Assembly (NCBI RefSeq): GCF_003696205.1
Contig: NZ_RFFI01000030.1
Coordinates: 1-36,788 of the forward strand
Direction: 5' to 3'
Source of the DNA: Cellulomonas triticagri
Lineage (GTDB): Bacteria > Actinomycetota > Actinomycetes > Actinomycetales > Cellulomonadaceae
Length of the DNA: 36,788 nt
How positions within the stretch are numbered: the first letter of the stretch is position 1; every line of letters starts with the position of its first letter. Made by a program: the position numbers and the translations under genes. The notes under the pieces were generated by a model, which saw only the letters and a program-made list of their open reading frames with translations, made no database searches and had not been told where the DNA came from. This document shows, piece after piece, positions 17,558 through 26,923 of the stretch.

Positions 17558-17598
17558 CCGACGGGCGGTCACCGGCCACGGCCGGGGCCGCCCGTCGG
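17558..17598 (+). terminator. Terminator after rplS
   Basis: CCGACGGGCGG (17558-17568) pairs with CCGCCCGTCGG (17588-17598), and a second stem, CCGGCC/GGCCGG, lies inside. The hairpin starts 18 bases after the rplS stop and precedes the lepB start region. Confidence 0.65.
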
Positions 17599-17673
17599 CG
17601 CGTCCGGGGGAGGATGTGTGTGCGGGCCACGGAATGGTGGGCACCCGGACGAGTGACGTGGGAGAGTGAGCCG

Positions 17674-18402
17674 GTGACGGACCAGGATGCGACGACGGCC
17701 GACGCGACCCACGCGGGGAGCGCGGAGCCGCGCCGGCGCGGACCCGTCGCGTCGTTCCTGCGGGAGACGGCGATCATCCTGGTCAGCGCGCTGGTGCTGT
17801 CCTGGGTGGTGAAGACGTTCCTCGCGCAGGCGTTCTTCATCCCGAGCGCGTCGATGCACGACACCCTGCTCGAGGGCGACCGGGTGCTGGTGAACAAGCT
17901 CGCCCCGGGCCCGTTCGACGTGCACCGCGGGGACATCGTGGTGTTCGCGGACCCGGGCGGCTGGCTCGACCAGCAGACCGTCCCTGAGACCAACGTGGTG
18001 CAGGACGCGTTGATCGCGGTGGGGCTGATGCCTCAGCAGTCCGAGGACCACCTGATCAAGCGCGTCATCGGCCTGCCGGGCGACACGGTCGCCTCCGCGG
18101 GCGACGGGTCGCCGCTGACCGTCAACGGCGAGCCGGTGGACGAGACCGCGTACCTCGCGCCCGGTGCCAGCCCCAGCGAGATCCGGTTCGAGGTCGTGGT
18201 GCCGACGGGCTCGCTGTGGGTGATGGGCGACAACCGCCAGCACTCCGCCGACTCCCGCTACCACCTCGGCGACCCCGGCGGCGGCGCCGTGCCGATCGAC
18301 GACGTCGTCGGCGTCAGCTTCGTGACCCTGTGGCCGCTCGACCGGATCGGCCTGCTGCGCAACCCCGGTGACGTCTTCGCGGACGTGCCCGACCCGTCAT
18401 GA
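17674..18402 (+). CDS. lepB: Type I signal peptidase LepB
   Basis: 242 residues from GTG 17674, with GGAGAG eight bases upstream. GTG 17620, behind GGGGGAGG, is an alternative that adds 18 residues. Signal peptidase I removes Sec and Tat signal peptides at the outer face of the membrane. A cytoplasmic Thr/Ala-rich tail and one membrane helix ([18 protein letters not shown]) precede the catalytic serine motif [13 protein letters not shown], the catalytic lysine in [11 protein letters not shown] and the box [11 protein letters not shown]. It could process the secreted proteins at 1096-2463. The stop overlaps rnhB (ATGA). Confidence 0.95.
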   Translation: MTDQDATTADATHAGSAEPRRRGPVASFLRETAIILVSALVLSWVVKTFLAQAFFIPSASMHDTLLEGDRVLVNKLAPGPFDVHRGDIVVFADPGGWLDQQTVPETNVVQDALIAVGLMPQQSEDHLIKRVIGLPGDTVASAGDGSPLTVNGEPVDETAYLAPGASPSEIRFEVVVPTGSLWVMGDNRQHSADSRYHLGDPGGGAVPIDDVVGVSFVTLWPLDRIGLLRNPGDVFADVPDPS

Positions 18403-19163
18403 CGCTGCTCGACCCGCCCACCCTGCCCGGCCCCGCACCTCGTCGGGCACGCCCCGCGACCGCCCGCCCGGTGCCGCACCTGCGGCACGAGCGCGCGCTG
18501 CTGCGTGCGGGCGCGACGCTCGTCGCCGGCATGGACGAGGTCGGGAGAGGCTCGCTCGCCGGGCCCGTGAGCGTCGGCGTCGTGGTCGTGGACGCGACCA
18601 CCCGCAGCGGTCCGCGCGGGGTCGCCGACTCCAAGCTGCTCACCGCCGCCGCCCGCACCGCCCTCGTCCCCGCGCTGAGCCGCTGGGGCGTCGCCCGCGC
18701 CGTCGGCCACGCCAGCGCCGCGGAGATCGATGCCGTCGGCATCATCGCCGCCCTGCGGCTCGCCGGGCAGCGCGCCCTGATCGCGGTCGCGGGCGTCGTC
18801 GGCCCGGTCGACGCCGTCGTCCTCGACGGCTCCCACGACTGGCTGACCCCGCCCGCCCAGGGCGCGCTGTTCGACGCGGAGCCCGGGGTCGTCGCGACCG
18901 GCGACGTCGACCTCGGCGTCATCGGGACGCCGCGCGTGCACCTGCGGGTGAAGGCCGACCGGACGTGCGCCACCGTCGCCGGGGCCAGCGTCCTCGCGAA
19001 GTGCGAGCGCGACGCCCTCATGGTCGACCTGGCTGTCGAGCACCCCGCGTACCGGTGGGACTCGAACAAGGGCTACGCCTCCGACGAGCACGTCTCGGCG
19101 CTGCGCGAGCTCGGTCCGAGCCCCTGGCACCGCCGCTCGTGGCGGCTGCCCGTGGGCGCGTGA
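18399..19163 (+). CDS. rnhB: Ribonuclease HII
   Basis: 254 residues from ATG 18399, ATGA-coupled to lepB. RNase HII cleaves RNA in RNA/DNA hybrids and misincorporated ribonucleotides. The active-site Asp-Glu pair is in [15 protein letters not shown], the next aspartate in [10 protein letters not shown] and the last in [18 protein letters not shown]. About 35 Pro/Arg-rich N-terminal residues precede the core. A 7-bp hairpin (GCGTCGG with CCGACGC, 19170-19194) follows the stop. Confidence 0.95.
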   Translation: MTLLDPPTLPGPAPRRARPATARPVPHLRHERALLRAGATLVAGMDEVGRGSLAGPVSVGVVVVDATTRSGPRGVADSKLLTAAARTALVPALSRWGVARAVGHASAAEIDAVGIIAALRLAGQRALIAVAGVVGPVDAVVLDGSHDWLTPPAQGALFDAEPGVVATGDVDLGVIGTPRVHLRVKADRTCATVAGASVLAKCERDALMVDLAVEHPAYRWDSNKGYASDEHVSALRELGPSPWHRRSWRLPVGA

Positions 19164-19221
19164 CGCGCGCGTCGGGTCCCGACCGGCCGACGCACGGCCG
19201 CCGATGGGGGATGATGGGTCG

Positions 19222-19545
19222 GTGAGCGCCGAGGACCTGGAGAACTACGAGACCGACATGGAGCTCGCCCTGTACCGCGAGTACCGCGACGCCGTCGGGC
19301 TGTTCTCGTACGTGGTCGAGACCGAGCGCCGGTTCTACCTGGCGAACCACGTCGACCTGCAGGTGCGGTCCGCCGCGGGCGAGGTGTACTTCGAGCTGAC
19401 CCTCGCCGACGCCTGGGTCTGGGACGTGTACCGGTCCGCGCGGTTCGTGAAGTCCGTGCGGGTCGTCACCTTCAAGGACGTGAACGTCGAGGAGCTCGTC
19501 AAGGCGGACCTCGACCTCGGCGGCAGCGGCGGCTTCACGCGCTGA
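19222..19545 (+). CDS. DUF2469 family protein
   Basis: 107 residues from GTG 19222; the family normally starts MSAEDLE, which decides this start over ATG 19204. DUF2469 proteins are short, acidic, confined to actinobacteria and of unknown function. They are almost always located after rnhB. Characteristic segments seen: YETDMELALYREYRD, VVETERRFYLANHVDLQVRS and VKSVRVVTFKDVNVEEL. Two hairpins follow the stop. Confidence 0.93.
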   Translation: MSAEDLENYETDMELALYREYRDAVGLFSYVVETERRFYLANHVDLQVRSAAGEVYFELTLADAWVWDVYRSARFVKSVRVVTFKDVNVEELVKADLDLGGSGGFTR

Positions 19546-19562
19546 CTCCGCTGGTACCGCTG

Positions 19563-19603
19563 GCCCGCTCGTGGAGCGGGCACCGAGCCGTCCACAGGCT
19601 CGG
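19563..19603 (+). terminator. Tandem hairpins after the DUF2469 gene
   Basis: GCCCGCTC-GTG-GAGCGGGC (19563-19581) is a perfect 8-bp stem. CCGAGCC and GGCTCGG (19583-19603) form a 7-bp stem immediately after. They lie 17 bases past the stop and close the ribosomal protein / lepB region. Confidence 0.6.
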
Positions 19604-19689
19604 GTGGTGCGCACCGTCCCCAGGTCGGCCCGTCGTGACCGGCGGGCGGCCCCACGGTGCGGGCAGCCTCGGTGCCGGAGGTGGTGCAG

Positions 19690-20055
19690 ATGCACGCACG
19701 GCAGCGGCTCGGGCGGACGGGGGAGGACCTCGCCGTCGCGTACCTGGTGGACGACGGCTGGCGGGTCCTGGACAGGAACTGGTTCGCCGCGGACGGTGAG
19801 CTCGACGTCGTCGGGCTGGACGTCGCGGCGGACGCGGTGGTGGGCGTCGAGGTCAAGACCCGGCGGACCGCCACGTTCGGCAGCCCCGCGGAGGCGGTGA
19901 CCCGCGGCAAGGTCCACCGGATGCGGCGCCTGCTCGCGACCTGGCTCGCCGAGCACGACGTGCACGCGGCGGAGGCGCGCCTCGACGTCGTGGCCATCAC
20001 CCTGGCGCCCGGTGCCCCGCCCCTGCTGGAGCACCTGCGCGGGGTGGACCGGTGA
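19690..20055 (+). CDS. yraN: YraN/UPF0102 family nuclease-like protein
   Basis: 121 residues from ATG 19690 behind GGAGGTGG; GTG 19657 in frame is less likely. The UPF0102 family has a PD-(D/E)xK nuclease-like fold: GRTGEDLAVAYL, DGELDVVGLD and VGVEVKTRR carry the E...D...ExK residues. Biochemical role is not settled; DNA repair or recombination is suggested by its conserved position before comM and dprA. The stop overlaps the next start (GTGA). Confidence 0.92.
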   Translation: MHARQRLGRTGEDLAVAYLVDDGWRVLDRNWFAADGELDVVGLDVAADAVVGVEVKTRRTATFGSPAEAVTRGKVHRMRRLLATWLAEHDVHAAEARLDVVAITLAPGAPPLLEHLRGVDR

Positions 20056-21584
20056 CGCTCGGGCGGACGCTCGCCGTCGGGCTGCTGGGGCTCACGGGCA
20101 GCGTCGTCGAGGTCGAGGCGCACCTCGCCGCCGCCCTGCCCGCGTTCGTGCTCGTCGGGCTGCCCGACGCCTCGCTCGCTGAGGCCCGCGACCGGGTGCG
20201 TGCCGCCGTCGGGTCGTCCGGGCTGACGTGGCCGAACCGGCGGGTCACCGTCAACCTCACCCCGGCCGGTGTCCCGAAGTCCGGGCCCGGCTTCGACCTC
20301 GCGGTCGCCGTCGCCGTGCTCGCCGCGTCCGGCCTCCTCGACGCCAGGCGTGCCGCGCGCACCGTGCACCTCGGCGAGCTCGGGCTCGACGGCCGCCTGC
20401 GTCCCGTGCGGGGCGTGCTCCCCGCGGTCGCGGCGGCCGTCGCCGCGGGGTGGCCGGACGTCGTGGTCCCGGTCGCCGACGTCCCCGAGGCCACCCTGGT
20501 GCCGGGCGCCCGCGTGGTCGGCTGCGCCTCCCTCGCGGCGGTCGTCGCGCGCCACGGCGGGCAGGTCGCGGTGCCCGACGTCGCGCCGGTCCCGCCGTCC
20601 CGGCGGACCGCCTCCGGCGGGACGTCGCGAGGTGATCTCTCCGACGTCCTCGGGCAGCACGAGGCGCGCTGGGCCGTCGAGGTCGCCGCGGCCGGCGCGC
20701 ACCACCTGCTGCTGCTCGGCCCGCCGGGCGCGGGCAAGACCATGCTCGCGTCCCGGCTGCCCGGCGTCCTGCCCGACCTGGACGAGGCCGACGCCGTCGA
20801 GGTCACCGGGGTGCACTCCGTCGCGGGCGTCTTCGACCCCGATGGCGGGCTGCTGCGTCGACCGCCGTTCGAGGACCCGCACCACACCGCCACGGCGGCG
20901 AGCATCGTCGGCGGCGGCTCGGGCACACCGCGCCCCGGCGCGGCCTCGCGCGCGCACCGGGGCGTGCTCTTCCTCGACGAGGCCCCCGAGTTCCGGACGG
21001 CCGTCCTGCAGACCCTGCGGCAGCCGCTGGAGCACGGCGAGCTCGTCATCCACCGGGCCGCGGGCGCCGCCCGGTACCCGGCACGCTTCCAGCTCGTCCT
21101 CGCCGCCAACCCCTGCCCCTGCGGGCAGGCGTACGGCCAGGGCCTGGGCTGCGGGTGCACCTCGGGCGACCGGCGCCGGTACCTCGGGCGGCTCGACGGC
21201 CCGCTGCTCGACCGCGTGGACGTGCAGGTCGAGGTCCCGCCCGTCCGGCCGGGGACCCTGGGCCGGGACGCGGAGTCCACCGCCGACGTCGCCGAGCGCG
21301 TCGGCGCCGCCCGGACCGCCCAGCGCTCCCGGTGGCGCGGCACCCCGTGGCGGGTCAACTCCGAGGTCCCGGGCCGGGCCCTGCGTGACCTGCTGCGCCC
21401 TGACCCGGGCCTGCTCGCCGAGGTCGACACCGCCGTCGAGCAGGGCCGGCTCACGCTGCGGGGTGCGGACCGCGCGCTGCGGCTCGCGTGGACCGTCGCC
21501 GACCTCGCCGGTCGTGACGCGCCCACCCGGCCCGACGTCGACGCGGGCGTCGCGCTGCGCTCCCGTGGGCGGGCCGGGCTGTGA
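20052..21584 (+). CDS. comM: ComM/YifB-type Mg-chelatase-like AAA+ ATPase
   Basis: 510 residues from GTG 20052 (GTGA overlap with yraN). The N-terminal ChlI-like (Lon-S5-fold) domain includes FVLVGLPDASLAEARDRV and RVTVNLTPAGVPKSG. The AAA+ core follows with Walker A LLGPPGAGKTMLA (about residue 219), Walker B GVLFLDEAPEF, and NPCPCGQ plus GCGCTSGDRRRYLGRLDGP, the family's cysteine-containing loop. The C-terminal domain ends RALRLAWTVADL. ComM in Vibrio and Haemophilus is a helicase that promotes branch migration during transformation. Neighbouring dprA supports a DNA-uptake or recombination role. Confidence 0.93.
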   Translation: MTLGRTLAVGLLGLTGSVVEVEAHLAAALPAFVLVGLPDASLAEARDRVRAAVGSSGLTWPNRRVTVNLTPAGVPKSGPGFDLAVAVAVLAASGLLDARRAARTVHLGELGLDGRLRPVRGVLPAVAAAVAAGWPDVVVPVADVPEATLVPGARVVGCASLAAVVARHGGQVAVPDVAPVPPSRRTASGGTSRGDLSDVLGQHEARWAVEVAAAGAHHLLLLGPPGAGKTMLASRLPGVLPDLDEADAVEVTGVHSVAGVFDPDGGLLRRPPFEDPHHTATAASIVGGGSGTPRPGAASRAHRGVLFLDEAPEFRTAVLQTLRQPLEHGELVIHRAAGAARYPARFQLVLAANPCPCGQAYGQGLGCGCTSGDRRRYLGRLDGPLLDRVDVQVEVPPVRPGTLGRDAESTADVAERVGAARTAQRSRWRGTPWRVNSEVPGRALRDLLRPDPGLLAEVDTAVEQGRLTLRGADRALRLAWTVADLAGRDAPTRPDVDAGVALRSRGRAGL

Positions 21585-23350
21585 CCGCGGACGACGCGGA
21601 GATCCGGGCCCGGGCGGCGTGGAGCCTGGTCGCCGAACCCGGGGACGCCGCCGCGGTGGCGGTCGTGGCGGCGCTCGGTGCCCCGGAGGCGCTCCGCTGG
21701 GCGACCTGGGCCGTCGGCGTCCGCCCGGACGAGGCCGAGCGCGCCCTGCGCGCCCGTGTCCGAGAGCACGGGAGTCCTGGTCGCACACCCGCCGTCGTCT
21801 CCGCCGCACCTCGCCCCGACGCCCCCGCTCCCGGTGACCGAGGCGGTGATCACCACGCGCTCGCTCGCGACCTCACCCTGCCGTCGGACCCGAGCACCGG
21901 GCCGGGAGCGGATCTCGCCGCCCAGGCGCTGCCCGTTCGTGGCACGTCCGCGCCGGCCCTGCTCCCCGCCTCGGCGGGTGCGGGCGCCCGCACACCTGCG
22001 GACGCCGCGCTGCGCGTCCTGGCCCGGGCGCTCCCGCGCTGGGCGCCCCGGTTGGCGGTGCTCGATCCGGGGCGCGCGCTCGACGCCCTCCACCGGCAGG
22101 ACGGGAGGCTGCTGGTCCCGGGCAGCCCGGACTGGCCGTCGGGACTGGACGACCTCGGCCCCACCCGACCGCTGTGCCTGTGGGTCCGGGGGAGTACGGC
22201 GCTGGCGGCGCTCACGCAGCGGTCGGTCGCCGTCGTCGGGGCCCGAGCCGCCACCCCGTACGGCCAGCACGTCGCCACCGACCTCGGCGCGGACCTCGCC
22301 GCGACCGGCGTGACCGTGCTGTCCGGCGGGGCCTTCGGCATCGACGTCGCCGCCCACCGTGGTGCGCTGCGCGCGGGCGGGCCCTCGGTCGCCCTGCTCG
22401 CGGGCGGCGTGGACCGGCCGTCGCCCGAGGCCAACCGGCACGTCCTGGAGGCGCTGCTCGACGCGGGTGCCCTGGTCGCCGAGTCGCCACCCGGCTCCGT
22501 CCCGTCCCGGGCCCGCTTCCTGCAGCGCAACCGCCTGATCGCCGCGCTCGGGAGCGCCACCGTCGTCGTGGAGGCCGCGGCGCGCTCCGGGGCGCTCAGC
22601 ACGGCCACGCACGCGGCCGACCTGCTGCGGCCCCTGGGTGCGGTCCCCGGACCCGTGACGTCCATGGCCTCGGTCGGCTGCCACCGGCTGCTGCGCAGCG
22701 GGGCGGCGGTCTGCGTGACGCGGACCGACGACGTGCTCGAGCTGCTCGGCGCCGCGTCGGGTGGCCCGCCGGACGCTGCCGACCCGGCCGGCGAGAGCCG
22801 CCCGGAGTCCACCTCGGCTCGCCAGGCCACGTCAGCGCCCGTCTCGCGCGCCCCGGCCCCGTCGCAGCCCGGATCACCGCCCTCCACCGTGGCGGAAGCC
22901 GGCGTGCCGGGCGCCGCGGGATCGCCTGGCTCGCCCCGCCCGACCGCGCCACGCTCCGTCTCGCCGCTCCCGACCGCGTCGGGGTCCGTCTCGCGTGGGC
23001 CAGGCGGGCCGTCCACGGCATCGCGCTCGTCTGCTGCCGCCCCTCCCTCGCTCCGCCCGACCCCCGCCGCAGGGACGCCGTCGACCGTGTCCCCGCCTGC
23101 GGACCCGACCGCGTCCCGGCCCGAGCAGGCGGGCGGTCGTCCCGCCGCGCGCGGAGCGCGCTCCCGGCGCCACCCGCCGGAGAGCGTCGCCGGGCGCGTG
23201 CTGGACGCCCTCGCGGCGCGTCGTGGGCGGGACGTGGCGGAGGTGGCGCGGAGGTCGGGGCTGTCGGTGCGGGAGGTCGTGTCCGCGCTGGGGGCGTTGG
23301 AGCTCGCGGGGGAGGCGTGCCGGGCGGAGGGCGGGTGGCGGCGCCCCTGA
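21581..23350 (+). CDS. dprA: DNA-processing protein DprA with long low-complexity linker
   Basis: 589 residues from GTG 21581 (GTGA overlap with comM), well above the usual 300-400. DprA protects incoming single-stranded DNA and loads RecA. The Rossmann-like DNA_processg_A core spans about 215-390: SVAVVGARAATPYGQ, LSGGAFGIDVAAH, ARFLQRNRLIAALGSATVVVEA and SGALSTATHA. Residues about 394-530 are a Pro/Ser/Ala-rich, probably disordered linker. The last 55 residues form a winged helix (RDVAEVARRSGLSVREVVSALGALELAG). The N-terminal 200 residues include a helical region and another low-complexity stretch. An overlapping frame through the linker is open, but the main frame is supported by both flanking domains. 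Confidence 0.92.
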   Translation: MTADDAEIRARAAWSLVAEPGDAAAVAVVAALGAPEALRWATWAVGVRPDEAERALRARVREHGSPGRTPAVVSAAPRPDAPAPGDRGGDHHALARDLTLPSDPSTGPGADLAAQALPVRGTSAPALLPASAGAGARTPADAALRVLARALPRWAPRLAVLDPGRALDALHRQDGRLLVPGSPDWPSGLDDLGPTRPLCLWVRGSTALAALTQRSVAVVGARAATPYGQHVATDLGADLAATGVTVLSGGAFGIDVAAHRGALRAGGPSVALLAGGVDRPSPEANRHVLEALLDAGALVAESPPGSVPSRARFLQRNRLIAALGSATVVVEAAARSGALSTATHAADLLRPLGAVPGPVTSMASVGCHRLLRSGAAVCVTRTDDVLELLGAASGGPPDAADPAGESRPESTSARQATSAPVSRAPAPSQPGSPPSTVAEAGVPGAAGSPGSPRPTAPRSVSPLPTASGSVSRGPGGPSTASRSSAAAPPSLRPTPAAGTPSTVSPPADPTASRPEQAGGRPAARGARSRRHPPESVAGRVLDALAARRGRDVAEVARRSGLSVREVVSALGALELAGEACRAEGGWRRP

Positions 23351-23703
23351 ACGGGTGGTCGGCCGGGCGAAAATGTCACCGTACGGTCACGAATGTCACG
23401 GGAAGATGACGGTCGAGCATTGCCCGGCCTTGACTCCGGCACGTGCACATCTGTGGTCGACTGCGCAGGACCTTTGGCCCTGTCCCCGCGCCTCGCCCGG
23501 CGGAAAACGCTGTCACACCGATGGAGCACGACCACGCGGACACCAGATTGTCCACCAGGCGGACGCGAATCCCGACCCCTCGGTCGAGAACACCGGGAAA
23601 ATCGGACGCGAAATCGGACATTTGACCGTGATTCGTACAGGGGTGGGTGAAACGCGCCACAGACGGCTTGTCCCCCCCAGGGGTGACGGGCGACCGTAGT
23701 CCC
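23351..23703 (+). promoter_or_regulatory. AT-richer repeat-bearing spacer upstream of xerC
   Basis: This 353-base spacer is visibly less GC-rich than its surroundings and has no credible ORF. It holds AATGTCAC at 23372 and 23392 (20 bases apart) with GGTCAC between and the palindrome ACCGTACGGT at 23378-23387. It also holds AAATCGGAC at 23599 and 23611, and GGACGCGAA at 23561 and 23604. TTGACT (23430) and TTGACC (23622) resemble -35 boxes, but no matching -10 is convincing. Probably the control region of xerC and the sigma gene. Confidence 0.4.
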
Positions 23704-24636
23704 GTGCAGACGGGGGCTGAGGTGCTGACGGAGCGGGGGACCACCCCCGTGGCCGCGGACTTCGGCACCCACCTGCGGGCGCAGCGCGGCCTGTCCGAGA
23801 ACACCGTCCGCGCGTACCTCGGTGACCTGGCCGACCTCGAGGGGTACGCCCGTCGCCACGGCCTGGGCGGGCTGACCGACGTCGACATCGCCGGTCTGCG
23901 GGGGTGGCTCGCGTCGATGGTCGCAGCCGACCGGAGCCGCGCGACCATGGCCCGCCGCAGCGCCGCCGCCCGCACCTTCTACGCCTGGGCCGCCCGCACC
24001 GGCCGCGTCGCGCAGGACCCCGCGCTCCGCCTGGCGGGCGCGCGTCCCGCCTCGCACCTGCCCACCGTGCTCGACCAGGGGGCGGCCGCCGCGCTGCTCG
24101 ACACGGCGCGGACCCGGGCCGACGACGGCGACGCCGTGCACCTGCGCGACTGGGCCGCCCTGGAGCTGCTCTACGCGACCGGAGTCCGGGTCGGCGAGCT
24201 GTGCGGCGCCGACGTGGACGACCTCGACCTCGCCGAGCGGACGCTGCGCGTCACCGGCAAGGGCGACAAGCAGCGCGTCGTCCCGGTGGGGGAGGTCGCG
24301 GTCGAGGCCGTCGAGGCGTGGCTGGGCCGCGGTCGCCCCGTGCTCGCCACGGACGCCTCCGGCCCGGCGCTCCTGCTCGGGCGCCGCGGCGCCCGCGCCG
24401 ACCAGCGGCAGCTCCGTGCCGCGGTGCACGCGGTCTCGCGGCTCGCGGACGTCGACGACGTCGCTCCGCACGCTCTGCGACACTCCGTGGCGACGCACCT
24501 GCTCGAGGGCGGCTCCGACCTGCGCAGCGTGCAGGAGGTGCTCGGCCACGCGAGCCTCGCGACCACCCAGCGCTACACCCACGTGACCGCGGACCGCCTC
24601 CGCGCGTCCTTCGAGCAGGCCCACCCCCGCGCATGA
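23704..24636 (+). CDS. xerC: Tyrosine recombinase XerC
   Basis: 310 residues from GTG 23704; GTG 23647 and GTG 23722 are in-frame alternatives and none has a strong ribosome-binding site. XerC with XerD resolves chromosome dimers at dif. The SAM-like core-binding domain ([23 protein letters not shown]) is followed by the catalytic domain, with Arg in [11 protein letters not shown], Lys in [11 protein letters not shown], His-x-x-Arg in [15 protein letters not shown], His in [10 protein letters not shown] and the nucleophile Tyr in RYTHV. All catalytic residues are present. Only one Xer gene is seen and no integrase-type flanking element, so this is the housekeeping enzyme. The stop overlaps an ATG of the sigma gene frame. 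Confidence 0.92.
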   Translation: MQTGAEVLTERGTTPVAADFGTHLRAQRGLSENTVRAYLGDLADLEGYARRHGLGGLTDVDIAGLRGWLASMVAADRSRATMARRSAAARTFYAWAARTGRVAQDPALRLAGARPASHLPTVLDQGAAAALLDTARTRADDGDAVHLRDWAALELLYATGVRVGELCGADVDDLDLAERTLRVTGKGDKQRVVPVGEVAVEAVEAWLGRGRPVLATDASGPALLLGRRGARADQRQLRAAVHAVSRLADVDDVAPHALRHSVATHLLEGGSDLRSVQEVLGHASLATTQRYTHVTADRLRASFEQAHPRA

Positions 24637-24656
24637 CGTCCGAGATGGAGAGCCCC

Positions 24657-25661
24657 ATGTCAGTTCCGGCTGAGGACACGGTCCAGCTGGCTGGCTCGCA
24701 GCGCCGCACCCAGAGCGCCCCCCTGGGTGTCATCCCGCGCCAGCAGGTGCTGGACCCGGAGCTCGAGGCCGAGCTCGGTGCTGTCGCGCAGCTCGTCGTC
24801 GCGGACGCCACCGAGGAGGCCGAGGCCGATCTCGACGCCGTGGTCGTCACGCTGACCGCCGTCGCCGCGCCCGAGGACGACGACGTCGACCTCGTCGTCG
24901 ACCCGGTCGACGAGGACTGGCGGCTGTTCAAGTCCGGCGGCGACCGTCTGGTGCGCGAGCGGCTGATCCTGCACTACGCCCCGCTGGTGACGGCGGTCGC
25001 CGGACGTGTCGGCATGCGGCTGCCCGCGATGGTCGAGCAGGCCGACCTGGTCTCGTACGGCATGTTCGGCCTGATCGACGCGATCGAGAAGTACGAGCCC
25101 GGTCGCTCGGTCAAGTTCGAGACCTACGCCAGCTCGCGCATCCGTGGCGCGATCATCGACGAGCTCCGCGCGATGGACTGGATCCCGCGATCGGTCCGCA
25201 CCAAGGCCCGCGCCGTCGACCGCGCCTACGCGGAGCTGGAGAGCTCGCTGCACCGCGTGCCGACCGAGAGCGAGGTCGCCGCCCGCCTGCAGATCGACGT
25301 CCGCGAGCTTCGTGCGCTGTTCACCCAGCTGTCCACCGTCAACGTGGCCGCGCTGGACGAGCTGCTGGGTGCGGGCGAGGACCGCGGCGACCGGCTGTCG
25401 CTGCTCGACACGCTCGGCGACGACCGCACGCCCGACCCGGAGACCACCTTCGAGGCGCAGGAGACGAAGTTCCTCCTCGCCCGCGCGATCGACCAGCTCG
25501 GCGAGCGCGAGAAGCTCGTCCTGGTCCTCTACTACTACGAGGGCATGACGCTCGCGGAGATCGGCCGCGTGCTCGGGGTCACCGAGTCCCGGATCTCGCA
25601 GATGCACACCGCGGCGATGCTCCGCCTGCGGGCGCGCCTCACCGAGGCGGACCGCGGCTGA
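24657..25661 (+). CDS. WhiG/FliA-family RNA polymerase sigma factor
   Basis: 334 residues from ATG 24657 with GGAGAG upstream. ATG 24633, overlapping the xerC stop as ATGA, would add eight residues. Sigma-28-type regions are clear: region 2 with [20 protein letters not shown] and [18 protein letters not shown], the WIPRSVR segment, region 3 with [12 protein letters not shown], and region 4 with [19 protein letters not shown] and [11 protein letters not shown]. Such factors drive flagellar genes in motile actinomycetes or sporulation genes (whiG) in Streptomyces; which applies cannot be decided here. The first 88 or so residues are an acidic extension not usual for the family. The 3' end overlaps the convergent M23 gene by 23 bases. 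Confidence 0.93.
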   Translation: MSVPAEDTVQLAGSQRRTQSAPLGVIPRQQVLDPELEAELGAVAQLVVADATEEAEADLDAVVVTLTAVAAPEDDDVDLVVDPVDEDWRLFKSGGDRLVRERLILHYAPLVTAVAGRVGMRLPAMVEQADLVSYGMFGLIDAIEKYEPGRSVKFETYASSRIRGAIIDELRAMDWIPRSVRTKARAVDRAYAELESSLHRVPTESEVAARLQIDVRELRALFTQLSTVNVAALDELLGAGEDRGDRLSLLDTLGDDRTPDPETTFEAQETKFLLARAIDQLGEREKLVLVLYYYEGMTLAEIGRVLGVTESRISQMHTAAMLRLRARLTEADRG

Positions 25662-26427
25662 CCCCCACCCGCCGACCCGGACCCCCGCGCCGCGCGAGCA
25701 ACACCACGGTCGCACCCCGCAGCAGCAGCATCGGGTCCAGGTAGACGTCGCCGTCGCGCACGCCCCAGTGCACGCACGTCGGGGTGCAGTGCGTCCGGCC
25801 CTCGGCGACGAGGCCGACGACGCCGCCGGCGACCACGCGCGCGCCCACCTCGACGAGCGCGTCGACCGGCTCGACCGAGCTGCGCAGGCCGTCGTCGTGC
25901 CGGACGGTCAGGACCGGGCGGTCCACCACCCACCCCGCGTACGTGACGACACCGGCCCGAGGTGCGAGGACGGGGGTGCCCACGGGTGCGTCCAGGTCGA
26001 CACCGCGGTGCCCGGCCAGCCACGGCCTCGCCGGGGCGTCGAACGGTGCGACCACCCGCAGGTCGGCCACGGGCGCCCGCCACGCCGAGGTCGCGGCACC
26101 GGTCGCGCGAGTCACGTCCGGCTCGGTCGATCCGGCGGCGCTGACGAGCACGCCCGGTGCGGTGGGCGCGCTCCGGGCCGCCGTGGTCGCTGCCCCGGGA
26201 GCCGCGCGTGCCGCCGGGCCCCGTGCGCCGACCGGCGCGAAGGCGAGCACGAGGGCTACCGCGGGGGCGAGCACCCGCCGCGTCGCACTCCCGGCGTCAA
26301 GCCGGCTCGGACGGCGCGGGCGGGTCAGCGCCGACAGCCGCGACGGACCGGCTCGGCCCGTCGGGCGCCAGGGTGGACCGGGGTGGGGGAGCCTGACTGG
26401 GCGGGCCGAGCGGGGGAGCAGGGACAT
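25639..26427 (-). CDS. M23-family peptidase (LytM-like), secreted
   Basis: 262 residues from ATG 26427; GTG 26274 would give 211 residues. M23 enzymes cut peptidoglycan cross-bridges. A long Arg/Pro-rich n-region precedes a hydrophobic signal core ([17 protein letters not shown]) with cleavage likely after AARA. The catalytic domain has the zinc residues in [15 protein letters not shown] and the later TCVHWGV; GWVVDRP and [16 protein letters not shown] are typical strands between. HCTPTC just before the second motif may form a disulfide. It lies tail-to-tail with the sigma gene (23-base overlap), and its 5' side faces the rpsB promoter region. Confidence 0.85.
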   Translation of the reverse strand: MSLLPRSARPVRLPHPGPPWRPTGRAGPSRLSALTRPRRPSRLDAGSATRRVLAPAVALVLAFAPVGARGPAARAAPGAATTAARSAPTAPGVLVSAAGSTEPDVTRATGAATSAWRAPVADLRVVAPFDAPARPWLAGHRGVDLDAPVGTPVLAPRAGVVTYAGWVVDRPVLTVRHDDGLRSSVEPVDALVEVGARVVAGGVVGLVAEGRTHCTPTCVHWGVRDGDVYLDPMLLLRGATVVLLARRGGPGRRVGVSRGPPR

Positions 26428-26656
26428 GCCGCCGACGCTGCCCGGAGACGCGTCGCCTCGTCGCGCCTCGCGCCGTGATCCTGGGGACCGTGCGCGGCGC
26501 GGCGTCCTGTGCACCGCTCGGCGGCCGCTCGCCGAGCCGGACGGGGACACGGGCCCCCGACAGGGGCGGCCCCGCCGCCGACCCACCCCCGAGAGCCGGA
26601 CGCCGGGCGTGCCCACGGTCACGCCGTCCGCGTCCCGGGCGCTGGTCCCGGTCCGG

Positions 26657-26923
26657 TAGACTTCTCGCTGCGACCGGTACGTGCCGGTCGACATCGCGCG
26701 TCATCACCGAGGCGCGCACCCCACCTCCGTCGTCCGCGACGGCCCACGGGTGCGTGCGGAGGGCCGACGTCGGCAGCGGTCCGGGTTCGTCCCGGCGTCG
26801 ACGTGGGCGTGGCGCCAGGGGTGCCGCCCGTCGTGGGTGGTGCCGACAACCGGACGAACGGGTCCGCCCAGGCGGGCCCGTGATCAGCGTGCGCACCCCG
26901 CGGGTGCGTCGGAAGGACGTGCC
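26657..26923 (+). promoter_or_regulatory. rpsB promoter element and structured leader
   Basis: TAGACT (26657-26662) is a good -10 element; no clear -35 lies upstream. About 260 bases of leader follow. It includes an 11-bp hairpin with one G-U pair (26858-26881, starting ACGGGTCCGCC) and a second, GCACCC/GGGTGC (26893-26907), directly before the GGAAGGA ribosome-binding site. This suggests control of S2 synthesis at the leader. The rest of the 496-base gap (26428-26656) shows nothing I can name. Confidence 0.4.

Noticed and set aside
23443-23650. Small open frames in the xerC spacer
   Set aside because: They lack ribosome-binding sites and GC bias at third positions; the region is better read as regulatory.
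26681-26923. Upstream extension of rpsB
   Set aside because: The extra residues are Arg/Pro-rich without homology to S2, and GGAAGGA precedes ATG 26924 at proper spacing.
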